From contig DLMI01000242.1 of the NCBI GenBank assembly GCA_002478145.1, positions 5,433-20,012 of the forward strand: a DNA stretch of 14,580 nt, read 5' to 3'. Positions within the stretch are counted from its first letter, which is position 1, and each line of letters opens with the position of its first letter. The DNA comes from Acidobacteria bacterium UBA7540 (GTDB lineage: Bacteria; Acidobacteriota; Terriglobia; UBA7540). Position numbers and translations under genes: made by a program. Of the stretch, positions 1 to 6,089 are shown piece after piece. The notes under the pieces were generated by a model. It was not told the DNA's origin, searched no databases, and saw only the letters and a program-made list of their open reading frames with translations.

Positions 1-22
1 CTCCGCTGCGCTCAGAATGACA
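1..22 (-). repeat. Dispersed CTGAGCG-type intergenic repeat, fragment
   Basis: The minus strand reads TGTCATTCTGAGCGCAGCGG here. Closely related text recurs at 14512-14540 (opposite orientation), as a short piece at 13287-13301, and in broken form at 12765-12815. Such repeats are common between genes in acidobacterial and similar genomes. No function is claimed. The rest of 23-236 holds no convincing gene, only the tRNA promoter candidate. Confidence 0.5.
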
Positions 23-123
23 GAAGGGCAGAGGAGTGCACGGATGTCACGCTGAGCAGCTCAACCGATCCATGGTGCTCCTCTTCGGGTTCTCCGGTAT
101 CCCCGGTTGGGGCTAATCCTGGA

Positions 124-152
124 TTGACACGGCGACAGCCTCATTGCACAAT
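124..152 (+). promoter_or_regulatory. Candidate sigma70-type promoter for tRNA-Arg
   Basis: TTGACA (124-129) is separated by 17 bp from CACAAT (147-152), which matches the -10 consensus at four of six positions. Transcription would start about 80 bases before the tRNA. A second TTGACA at 184-189 has no good -10 at the right distance. Inference from consensus only. Confidence 0.4.
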
Positions 153-236
153 GGACACAGGTGAAGGTGTGTTTGGAGGGTGGTTGACATTGACCCGCTA
201 TTCGAGACGCTGCAACCATCCCATCACCTGCCCTGT

Positions 237-313
237 GCGCCCGTAGCTCAGCTGGATAGAGCACTTGCCTACGAAGCAAGGGGTCGGGTGTTCGAATCAC
301 CCCGGGCGTACCA
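237..313 (+). tRNA. tRNA-Arg (anticodon ACG)
   Basis: A complete cloverleaf can be folded. The acceptor stem is 237-243 with 303-309, starting with a G-U pair. The D stem is GCTC/GAGC (246-249, 259-262). The anticodon stem is CTTGC/GCAAG with loop CTACGAA, giving anticodon ACG at 271-273. The variable loop has 5 bases, the T stem is GGGTG/CACCC with loop TTCGAAT, then discriminator A310 and an encoded CCA (311-313). It decodes CGN arginine codons, probably with A34 edited to inosine. The 3' part from position 269 is repeated at 6000, so this gene appears to be the attachment site of an integrated element and remains intact. Confidence 0.97.
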
Positions 314-335
314 TTTCTTTCATTACTTTAACCGA
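269..335 (+). repeat. Left attachment-site repeat (attL), tRNA-Arg 3' part
   Basis: Bases 269-315 (anticodon loop, 3' anticodon arm, T arm, acceptor 3' strand, CCA and two more bases) are identical to 6000-6046. Identity continues to 335/6066 with two mismatches. Tyrosine recombinases of islands and phages commonly use exactly this part of tRNA genes. The exact crossover point cannot be seen from the sequence. Confidence 0.75.
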
Positions 336-353
336 GTACTTTCCGGGATGGCG

Positions 354-420
354 AGCTGTCAGCCGTCACCCATCAGCTATCAGCGAGCGGCCAGCGACTT
401 CTCCCTTAGCTGACGGCTGA
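354..420 (+). repeat. Flank repeat, copy 1
   Basis: First of three related copies (others 1313-1380 and 6090-6143) that share AGCTGTCAGCC, ATCAGCGAGCGGCC and a CCC-TAGCTG tail. This copy carries an internal 9-bp inverted repeat, CAGCCGTCA (360-368) with TGACGGCTG (411-419). Copies 1 and 2 bracket the vapBC module. Confidence 0.7.
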
Positions 421-425
421 GGGCG

Positions 426-460
426 GAGAGCTGAGAGCTGAGAGCTGAGAGCTGAGAGCT
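426..460 (+). repeat. Five perfect tandem copies of GAGAGCT
   Basis: The heptamer GAGAGCT is repeated exactly five times without a spacer, directly after flank repeat copy 1. The 7-bp unit and lack of spacers exclude a CRISPR. Such arrays vary in copy number by slippage. Confidence 0.85.
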
Positions 461-475
461 TCATTAACATTGCTT

Positions 476-530
476 CATTGAATCATTGATTCATTGCGAA
501 AACCTGCACGCGCCTTGCAATGATTCAATG
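476..530. repeat. 13-bp inverted repeat upstream of vapBC
   Basis: CATTGAATCATTG (476-488) is the exact reverse complement of 518-530, separated by 29 bases. The left arm overlaps a smaller dyad, TGAATCA-T-TGATTCA (479-493). Similar ATTCATTCATTGC text follows the vapBC module at 1283-1297, so it may mark the edge of an inserted cassette. No open frame here looks coding. Confidence 0.6.
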
Positions 531-589
531 CGTCGATGCGTCAATCTTTCTATCCATTCTCTTTCACCTCAGCCAGCGGGCACTCGGGC

Positions 590-627
590 TTGACGGATTT
601 GGTAGGAATTCATACAATATGTGTATG
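590..627 (+). promoter_or_regulatory. vapBC promoter with overlapping operator dyad
   Basis: TTGACG (590-595), a 17-bp spacer and TACAAT (613-618) form a near-consensus promoter. The inverted repeat CATACA (611-616) and TGTATG (622-627) spans the -10 box and the ATG at 625. Transcription would start at about 624-626, so the message is probably leaderless. A VapB-VapC complex bound to the dyad would block the promoter, the usual autoregulation of this family. The binding itself is inferred. Confidence 0.65.
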
Positions 628-855
628 AAAACTGTTGTTTCGGAAAAAGGGCAGATAACCATTCCTAAAGCCCTCCGCCTGCGGCTGGGGATCCGCCCCG
701 GCCAAGCCCTGCAGGTAGAGGAAGAGCGCGGGCGCATGGTCGTCACCAAGTCGGAATCGGGTGACCCCGTCGAGGAGGTCTTTGGGATTCTCGACCTGGG
801 CCGCCCGACAGACCAACTCATAGCGTCGCTGCGTGGAGAGCTTGGGAAAGAATGA
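625..855 (+). CDS. vapB: VapB-type antitoxin, AbrB/MazE-like DNA-binding domain
   Basis: A 76-residue antitoxin that should neutralise the PIN nuclease encoded next to it and repress the operon. The N-terminal swapped-hairpin fold of AbrB/SpoVT proteins is visible as VVSEKGQITIPKALRLRLGI (residues 4-23) followed by RPGQALQVEEERGRMVVTK. The acidic/amphipathic C-terminal third (about 48-76) would bind the toxin. The ATG at 625 is chosen because the -10 box ends at 618; an in-frame ATG at 619 would lie at the predicted transcript start, and longer frames lack family similarity. The stop overlaps the toxin start as ATGA, implying translational coupling. It lies within the putative integrated element, where it may help keep the element in the population. 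Confidence 0.88.
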   Translation: MKTVVSEKGQITIPKALRLRLGIRPGQALQVEEERGRMVVTKSESGDPVEEVFGILDLGRPTDQLIASLRGELGKE

Positions 856-1268
856 TCACCGCTCTCGACACCAGCGTCCTCCTTGATATCTTTGGCGCTG
901 ACCCTACCTTCGGCTCCCTCTCCAAGCAGGCGGCGCGTGCCGCGATTGCGCGCGGGCGCTTGGTGGCGTGCGAGGTCGTCTGGGCGGAGGTGGCGGGATT
1001 CTTTCCCACTCCTATCGCTGCCCGCGAGGCCATGGATCGCCTGGGAGTTGATTTCGACGCAATCACCATGGAAACCGCCCTTAAGGCCAGCAAAGCCTGG
1101 AAAGCGTACCGGCAACAAGGCGGACAACGAGCCAGGGTGGCAGCAGACTTCCTGATTGGAGCGCACGCCTTTTGCCAGGCGGATCAATTGCTCAGCCGAG
1201 ACCGTGGTTTCTACAGGTCCTACTTCAAGCGCCTCCCGATTCTGGACCCGAGCCGGACTCAGCACTAG
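852..1268 (+). CDS. vapC: VapC-type PIN-domain ribonuclease toxin
   Basis: A 138-residue PIN-domain protein, normal length for VapC. The family is Mg2+-dependent endoribonucleases that inhibit translation. The acidic metal-binding residues are in place: D6 in ALDTSVLLD, E46 in VVWAEVAG, D99 in RVAADFLIGAHA and D117 in LLSRDRGF. The start overlaps the antitoxin stop (ATGA), so both come from the promoter at 590. The frame looks intact and the toxin is probably active. The RNA target cannot be told from sequence. The module lies between two copies of a roughly 67-bp direct repeat, which suggests it was inserted or can be lost as a unit. Confidence 0.9.
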   Translation: MITALDTSVLLDIFGADPTFGSLSKQAARAAIARGRLVACEVVWAEVAGFFPTPIAAREAMDRLGVDFDAITMETALKASKAWKAYRQQGGQRARVAADFLIGAHAFCQADQLLSRDRGFYRSYFKRLPILDPSRTQH

Positions 1269-1312
1269 CAGGATATTGTCCCATTCATTCATTGCATCAT
1301 TTTGAGAAGAGA

Positions 1313-1450
1313 AGCTGTCAGCCGTCAGCTTTCAGCTATCAGCGAGCGGCCGGCGACTTTTCCCGTAGCTGACCGCTGACGCCTGATAGCTGGCACCTGG
1401 CACCCGACACCTGACACCTATTCATAGCGCAGCGCCACCATGGGATCGAC
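1313..1450 (+). repeat. Flank repeat, copy 2, running into the permease tail
   Basis: Bases 1313-1380 match flank repeat copy 1 (354-420). The similarity to the third copy (6090-6217) continues through GACGCCTGATAGCTG and CACCCGACACCTGACACC into the last codons of a minus-strand permease. The duplicated block is therefore about 130 bp and includes a gene 3' end. Confidence 0.7.
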
Positions 1451-1700
1451 CTTCGTGGCCCGGCGCGCTGGGATGTAGCTGGCCAGCAGCGCCACCGCCG
1501 CCAGCAGTGTCGAGACGCCCGCGAAGGTCACGAGATCGGTCGGCCTGACGCCAAATAGTAGGCTAGAAAGAACTCGGGTCGCTCCCAACGCGCCGGCTAA
1601 CCCAATGGCCATGCCAATTAATGTGAGAACCATTCCGTGCCCAACCACCAATCTCAGCACGTCGCGCGCCTGGGCCCCCAGCGCCAGCCAGATCGTCCGA
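1418..1700 (-). pseudogene. C-terminal remnant of a MacB/FtsX-type ABC permease (ADOP-like)
   Basis: About 93 codons remain, starting near [19 protein letters not shown] and ending [18 protein letters not shown]. This is the last third of an FtsX domain, with two membrane segments ([20 protein letters not shown] and [18 protein letters not shown]). Full-length acidobacterial permeases of this kind have about 800 residues with two FtsX domains and periplasmic MacB-core domains, so most of the gene is missing. No start codon or ribosome-binding site precedes it; similarity stops near 1700, where AT-rich sequence begins. The family exports macrolides, lipoproteins or peptides, but this piece cannot function alone. 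Confidence 0.75.
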
Positions 1701-1762
1701 AATGTCAACAAATATATAGAAACTTCAAAGACGGGGGACTAGGGGTTCACATGTCCTTCCTC

Positions 1763-2677
1763 TCAGGGTCCCGGCGAAGTTGATGGGGCCACCGGCGCGG
1801 GAGTTGGCGGAGTCGCCCGGGCCACTGGGGCGGGACTTGGTGGAGTTGGTGGGGAAGGCGACTCGGTTGCTGTGCCAAAGAATTGGGTATAGAGCGAATC
1901 GCCAATCTTGTACGAAAAGAGACCGATCACAATGCCGCCGTAGAAATCCTTGACCGTGACGTTGACAGGCAATTCGACTCCCTTGAGGCGATCCAGCAGG
2001 ATGATCGCGACGGCAGCTGAGACCGCACCGCCCGCGGCCAGCGCCAGGGCCTGCAGAATAGCGACCGTAAGAGTGGTCCTTGGTGTCTGCCGCAAATAGC
2101 GGTACGTACAAACAAAAGCTGCAAGCAGAACCGCCCCTGCCACGCCGCCCCAAACTAAGACACCTAGCGGAGGTTCGAAGCTGACCTTCAGGGTTTCATC
2201 CACACTCTCAACCCCTGCCGGAGGGACTTGGAAGTGAGTGCGAACGACCACGTCGTACTCACCTGGGACAAAGGCAAGGAGTTGGGGATTTGCCCATTGA
2301 GTGACCCAGCGCAAGCTGCCCGGCGGAACGGTGAACAAGAAAGCTTGTACGCCGCCGGGGTGAAGAAGTTTGCTCGAAGGTTTCGGCTCTTGCGCCGGAG
2401 GGCTTCCACCTTCTCGCGCCGCCAAGAACTCCCCCGGCATGAAAACCTCAACCTTCTCGAGAGTGATGTCAGACTCGGTCAGGTTGGCAACCCGCACGCG
2501 GATGTCGAGTGCTGCGCCCACGGAACGATTGTGTTGGGTCGTTGAGGCGGTCACCTGCGGGAGCGCCTGGAGACTTTTCAAAGCTACAGCTCCAACCTGT
2601 GCTGTCAGCGTCGCGCTCCAGGCCCCGATAAGTCCCACAGCCAGGCTTGCCGCTCGTCGCACAGTGCTCACATTCAT
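1763..2677 (-). CDS. Unrecognised exported membrane protein with Pro-rich tail
   Basis: A 304-residue protein I cannot assign. It has a signal peptide (about 1-26, ending LTAQ), then an extracytoplasmic β-rich region to about 168 with phrases such as VRVANLTESDITLEKVEVFMPG and PGEYDVVVRTHF, as in Ig-like domains. Two clear membrane helices follow (about 171-191, LGVLVWGGVAGAVLLAAFV; about 203-228), and a further hydrophobic stretch (244-264, KDFYGGIVIGLFSYKIGDSL) may be a third or re-entrant segment. The tail (271-304) is Pro/Ser/Thr-rich. GAGGAAG sits at the proper distance before the ATG and overlaps the end of the preceding gene, 9 bp away, so the two form an operon and probably act together at the envelope. 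Stress sensing or adhesion are only guesses. Confidence 0.75.
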   Translation of the reverse strand: MNVSTVRRAASLAVGLIGAWSATLTAQVGAVALKSLQALPQVTASTTQHNRSVGAALDIRVRVANLTESDITLEKVEVFMPGEFLAAREGGSPPAQEPKPSSKLLHPGGVQAFLFTVPPGSLRWVTQWANPQLLAFVPGEYDVVVRTHFQVPPAGVESVDETLKVSFEPPLGVLVWGGVAGAVLLAAFVCTYRYLRQTPRTTLTVAILQALALAAGGAVSAAVAIILLDRLKGVELPVNVTVKDFYGGIVIGLFSYKIGDSLYTQFFGTATESPSPPTPPSPAPVARATPPTPAPVAPSTSPGP

Positions 2678-2686
2678 AGTCTTCCT

Positions 2687-3442
2687 CTATAGCTGCGGAC
2701 AGTGTTCCGCTATTTGCTTGATCTGTTTCGCGTCTCGCAATTTGCTTTCCCGCACGGTCGCCCGCAAGTAAAAAACCTTGGCCCACTCCTCTAGTGTCGA
2801 GGCATACACACGCCAGTCTTCCGTACAGGTATCCGAGCAGATCTTTCGGCGACGGAGCTTGGGATCGCCACGTTCCTCCGAGGAAACCGGTTGCCAATTG
2901 GGGCACGTGTAGAGAGTGCTCTTCCAAAGTTCGATAGCATCAGGCCCCAGAAACGTTACGTTGGGGATATTGCCGTAGTCTTCAAAGAGCTTTCTCTGAT
3001 CCCCCATTCGGATATCGGCGTTACCGAGGAATGCAGTGACCGTTTCTATGCGGTTCCTAGTAAGCTTATTCACATTGGCAGGCGAAAGCCCCTTAAACCA
3101 TGCGACGTAGTCCAAAAGCCGTGCACGAGCTTTCTCCGCATAAAAGCGATATTGAGGTGGATTGGAAAGGGTCTGGGCGAATTCCAGATTAGCGCCGGCC
3201 GCTTCAAAGAGCAGTTCTTCTCTTAAGTCCAGATTCTCACTCTCGATCTCTGTGGTTTCCTCAAGGGCCTTGTCAAGGAGGGCCAGCGCCTCAGTAGTAT
3301 TTCCCGCCTGGATCAACTGGCGAGCCTGAGCGAGACTTTTGGCAACGCTTGTGGCAGGATATTGAGCCGACACTGCGACTGGGAGGGTACTGAGAAGCAA
3401 GAGCAGTAATTGAACGAAACCAGAGAAAGACAGCCAACTCAT
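2687..3442 (-). CDS. Unrecognised secreted helical (TPR-like) protein
   Basis: A 251-residue protein starting at the ATG preceded by GGGAGG eight bases upstream; an in-frame TTG six bases earlier is less likely. A signal peptide covers about 1-26 (six leucines in a row, then PVAVSA before QYP). Residues 36-62 (SLAQARQLIQAGNTTEALAL...) look like one TPR-type helical hairpin, and most of the rest is predicted by eye to be helical. Four cysteines (180, 202, 206, 248) lie in the C-terminal quarter and could form disulfides in the periplasm. It is the first gene of a two-gene operon with the membrane protein downstream, perhaps its periplasmic partner. A weak -10-like TATACT lies on the minus strand at 3509-3504, without a convincing -35. 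Function unknown. Confidence 0.72.
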   Translation of the reverse strand: MSWLSFSGFVQLLLLLLSTLPVAVSAQYPATSVAKSLAQARQLIQAGNTTEALALLDKALEETTEIESENLDLREELLFEAAGANLEFAQTLSNPPQYRFYAEKARARLLDYVAWFKGLSPANVNKLTRNRIETVTAFLGNADIRMGDQRKLFEDYGNIPNVTFLGPDAIELWKSTLYTCPNWQPVSSEERGDPKLRRRKICSDTCTEDWRVYASTLEEWAKVFYLRATVRESKLRDAKQIKQIAEHCPQL

Positions 3443-4398
3443 CTGCAATCCTCCCGTATCACGCTCTGACCCGGAATTTCATTTTGGACTCCGGATTCGC
3501 TTCAGTATATACCCAGCCGCCATCTTTTGATCCTGCGGGTTGCATTTGAGCAAAGTCCGCAACGAATCCACTGCACCCATTGTGGATTTGGCGACGCAAA
3601 TTCGAAGATTGGGTCTGATGCCTAGCGGTTGACCACGGTCAATGCGCGGGGGAATTTGTGGACGGCGGTGCCGGGCGAGGTCCGTGTCCCTGAATCCCTA
3701 GTGCCGAACGACGGCTCCTGGCATGTCGTGCCCACCCTCGTCGAGAACCCCTTGACCGGGTTGAATGCTGGAAACGCAGGTGGACAAACTCGTGCTGCCC
3801 TTTTTGCTACCCGCCGGCTTTCTCCCCCCCTACCTCATTCTTAGGCAGTTAACCGGCCTTCTCGGAGACCTCCGAAGCTTGGCTTCAATAGCGGTATCAG
3901 TTTGGGCCGTTTTGCCAGCGCGCGTCAAAACACGTTTGGGGCTCATGCTGTCTCCGTCGCGAGCCGATGCGATCGTTGTGGACCAACCGTTGGAACTTGG
4001 TCTGCCCAGAATCTCGTAAAAAGCCTGAAACGCATCGCCGCTTTCGTTCTGCCCCCAGTCCTCACAGTCCTCACGTGCGGTCTCCTCATCCGACGCTTTC
4101 CTCTGTCGCCAACTCTCGCCTTCGTGGTGCCGGTCGGCGTCGCAGTGATTGCAGTAATCGTCATGGTTTCCTGAGCCTCTTCCCCATGATACAAAGCCTC
4201 GACATAGAGCGTGCCACCCTGAAGTGGGCTCCCCCCGACGTGCACTAGAAATGCGCTAGCCTCCGCGTACTGTTGTTGAAGGCGCAAACCGAACGTTTGT
4301 CCGCAAGGGCAGACACCACAACTGAGCTTGAGCAGCGGGCGCTTCCTCTTGCCCGAACGAGGAGCTAGGAAGGGCCGTAACCCGAGGCCATTTTTCTC
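3443..4398. other. About 1 kb without a convincing gene
   Basis: Several overlapping frames are open on both strands because of the base composition, but none shows a recognised domain, good ribosome-binding site or consistent start. The only frame that looks somewhat protein-like is at 3902-4174, listed separately. No RNA gene, tandem array or strong terminator was seen. The stretch may hold decayed cargo genes. Confidence 0.5.
3902..4174 (+). CDS. Possible small membrane protein with a CxxC motif (doubtful)
   Basis: The frame would encode up to 90 residues. It has a CDRC pair at 23-26, a basic stretch LVKSLKRI and two hydrophobic segments (about 43-63 and 71-89) ending at a stop. A C-x-x-C element before membrane helices occurs in many small bacterial proteins, which is why it is listed. 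Against it: the only start available is TTG, no ribosome-binding site is visible, and other frames are open on both strands over the same DNA. It could be noise or the tail of a decayed gene. Confidence 0.2.
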   Translation: MGRFASARQNTFGAHAVSVASRCDRCGPTVGTWSAQNLVKSLKRIAAFVLPPVLTVLTCGLLIRRFPLSPTLAFVVPVGVAVIAVIVMVS

Positions 4399-4434
4399 TT
4401 GACAAACATATTTAGCGCTAATTAAGGCAGGAGA
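4399..4434 (+). promoter_or_regulatory. Promoter/operator region of the integrase operon
   Basis: TTGACA (4399-4404) is a perfect -35 box, followed by the perfect 10-bp palindrome TTAGCGCTAA (4412-4421) in an AT-rich stretch, and by an AGGAG ribosome-binding site (4429-4433) just before the GTG at 4436. No good -10 box lies at 16-18 bp from the -35, so the promoter is tentative. The palindrome lies where a repressor of the operon would bind. No known repressor gene was recognised in the window. Confidence 0.45.
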
Positions 4435-4435
4435 C

Positions 4436-4654
4436 GTGAAGAATCCTCACGCAGTAGCTCTTGGGCGGCTTGGGGGTGAAGCTCGCGCCGTACGGACGAC
4501 GCTGGAGCAACGGCAGGAATGGGGTCGGCGGGGTGGCTCGACGCGAGCGAAGAGGCACACCAAAGAGGAGCTGTCGCGGTGGGCGAAGATGGGCGGGCGG
4601 CCCCCTAGGAGCGGTAAGCGACGCCCGAGATCGAAAAAGGGAGGAAACCAATGA
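4436..4654 (+). CDS. Small basic repeat protein translationally coupled to the integrase
   Basis: A 72-residue, strongly basic protein starting with GTG behind AGGAG. It consists of about three repeats with a 20-residue period: the Gly-Gly pairs are at 13-14, 33-34 and 53-54, each preceded by L/R-x-x or similar and followed by R-A-x-R-x-T-x-E-E/Q and W (W29, W49). The tail (59-70) is almost all Lys, Arg, Ser and Gly. The pattern resembles short KGG-type and 'ALGRLGG' repeat proteins found in many bacteria, whose roles are poorly known. Charge and position suggest DNA binding, perhaps as a recombination directionality factor or architectural protein, but no winged-helix excisionase motif is visible. 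The stop overlaps the integrase start (ATGA). Confidence 0.7.
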   Translation: MKNPHAVALGRLGGEARAVRTTLEQRQEWGRRGGSTRAKRHTKEELSRWAKMGGRPPRSGKRRPRSKKGGNQ

Positions 4655-5799
4655 GGCGGGATAATGACGGGCTACATAAGCGGAGGGGAATTTGGCACTA
4701 CCGCCTCAAGATCGGGAGCCGGTGGCGCGAGGTGTCCACCCGGACGCGCAGTTACGTGGAAGCCAAGAAGGTGCGCCAGAAAGCTCTAGAGGCTCAGGAC
4801 GAAGGTCGGCTGCCTTCGGACATGGCCAAGTGGCCGTTCGACAAGGCGGCGGCGCAATGGCTGGCGGTCCGTGAACAACAAGTTGCGACGAACACGCTGT
4901 CCGCCCGCACGTACGATAGCGAACGGTACTTGCTACGGTCCCTGCTAAAAGGGTTCTGCGGCAAAAGGTTGGGTGACATTACGATGCACGATATTGAGGC
5001 CTATCGTCTTCGCCGTGCCCGCACTGTTAGCCCCCGCACGGTGAATGTGGAAATGAAGATCCTTAGGATGATTCTGCGCAGGGCAAAAACCTGGAACCGG
5101 CTGGCAGATGATTACAAGCCTCTGCCGGAGAACAAGCGAGGCCCGGGACGCGCACTGAGTCCTGAACAGGAGATGCACCTTTTCGAGGTAGCGTCCAGTA
5201 ATCCAGATTGGGACGTTGCCTACAACGCTGCCATGCTCGCGGCTCACACGACGGCGCGAGGCGAAGAAATCAGGGGGTTGCGGTTGGCCGACGTCGACCC
5301 AGTCGAGCGCACAATGACCATCCGAAGGTCTTCGACGAAGACTGACGCCGGCTGTCGTATCGCCCCGTTGGACAAGGCAGCTACCTGGGCCCTCGTTCGG
5401 CTGATCGAAAGGGCCCGGATATTGGGAGGAACGAATCCCGAACATTACCTCTTTCCTTTCTACCGATTCCGTCAGACGAAGAACGGCGAGTCCCCGGCTG
5501 GCAGCGGTTACGATCCCACGAGGCCGGCGACCAGTTGGCGTTCTGCTTGGGAATCGCTTAGGGAGAAGGCGGGCCTACCTTGGCTAAGGATCCACGATCT
5601 GCGTCACCACTGCATCAGGCGGCTGGCCGAGTCGGGCGCTCCCGACCATGTGATCATGTCCATCGCTGGACACGTCTCTAAGGAGATGCTCCAACACTAT
5701 TCGCACATTCGTATGGAAGCCAAACGCACAGCCGTGGCGGCGCTTGATCGGTCAGGCGAGCCGGAGTTGAAAGAATCTGCCGAACTACCAGTAAACTGA
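4651..5799 (+). CDS. Tyrosine recombinase / integrase of the tRNA-Arg element
   Basis: A 382-residue site-specific recombinase of the phage integrase family, probably inserting and excising the element at tRNA-Arg. Residues 8-50 resemble the N-terminal arm-binding domain (RRGIWHYRLKIGSRWREVST), about 63-145 form the SAM-like core-binding domain, and 168-365 the catalytic domain. All six usual catalytic positions are visible: R203 (TTARGEEIRGL), K230 (SSTKTDAG), H315 and R318 (IHDLRHH), H341 (AGHVSKEM) and the nucleophile Y350 (QHYSHI). Length is normal and the frame is unbroken, so it may be active. It reads towards the right-hand tRNA copy 200 bp downstream, with candidate arm sites between. 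It is coupled to the small basic protein upstream. Confidence 0.95.
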   Translation: MRRDNDGLHKRRGIWHYRLKIGSRWREVSTRTRSYVEAKKVRQKALEAQDEGRLPSDMAKWPFDKAAAQWLAVREQQVATNTLSARTYDSERYLLRSLLKGFCGKRLGDITMHDIEAYRLRRARTVSPRTVNVEMKILRMILRRAKTWNRLADDYKPLPENKRGPGRALSPEQEMHLFEVASSNPDWDVAYNAAMLAAHTTARGEEIRGLRLADVDPVERTMTIRRSSTKTDAGCRIAPLDKAATWALVRLIERARILGGTNPEHYLFPFYRFRQTKNGESPAGSGYDPTRPATSWRSAWESLREKAGLPWLRIHDLRHHCIRRLAESGAPDHVIMSIAGHVSKEMLQHYSHIRMEAKRTAVAALDRSGEPELKESAELPVN

Positions 5800-5835
5800 A
5801 CCGGCAGCACAGCGCGACAATCCCCTGGCAGGCCC

Positions 5836-5874
5836 GTCCACACGAATGTCCACATGAATGAGGTCTCGTCCACA
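5836..5874 (+). repeat. Three GTCCACA direct repeats, candidate integrase arm sites
   Basis: GTCCACA occurs at 5836-5842, 5848-5854 and 5868-5874. The first two belong to a longer 13-base unit, GTCCACA-C/T-GAATG, repeated with a 12-bp period and sharing one G. They lie between the integrase stop and the core-type repeat at 6000, where arm-type sites of this integrase family are often found. Binding is an inference. Confidence 0.5.
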
Positions 5875-5999
5875 CAGGAAGACCGAATGTTACGGAGAGC
5901 TACCAAGAGAGCCGAGGACAGGATAAGTTGAGGCGTTAAGCTGGGTTAGGGTACATGCCATAACACTCCGTGACCCTCAGAATCACAGCACCCCACTTA

Positions 6000-6066
6000 C
6001 TACGAAGCAAGGGGTCGGGTGTTCGAATCACCCCGGGCGTACCATTCCTTTCGTTACTTTAACCGA
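6000..6066 (+). repeat. Right attachment-site repeat (attR): 3' part of tRNA-Arg
   Basis: Bases 6000-6046 repeat 269-315 exactly, followed by 20 bases with two differences. The copy starts within the anticodon loop and runs through the T arm and CCA. The 5' half is missing: upstream sequence cannot complete the acceptor or D stem, so this is not a working tRNA gene. With the integrase just upstream, it marks the right end of a putative element of 5,731 bp. Confidence 0.75.
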
Positions 6067-6089
6067 TCTCCATACTTTCCGGGATGGCA

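Noticed and set aside
426..460. CRISPR array
   Set aside because: The units are seven bases long and directly adjacent, with no spacers and no cas genes in the window.
520..624. Longer start for the first VapB
   Set aside because: The extra N-terminus is translated from the promoter and an inverted repeat, and AbrB-type antitoxins normally begin close to the VVSEKGQITIP strand.
564..1292. Long minus-strand open frame across the first vapBC module
   Set aside because: It lies opposite two well-supported overlapping genes and has no domain, start signal or protein-like composition.
3629..4019. Two short plus-strand frames (3629-3844 and 3765-4019)
   Set aside because: They overlap each other, have weak starts and show no domain or conserved-looking motif.
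3943..4287. Minus-strand frame of 114 codons in the gene-poor stretch
   Set aside because: Low-complexity, basic composition without recognisable motifs, and it overlaps other equally open frames; no ribosome-binding site is convincing.
6000..6044. Second functional tRNA-Arg gene
   Set aside because: Only the part from the anticodon loop to CCA is present; preceding bases do not form the 5' acceptor strand or D arm.
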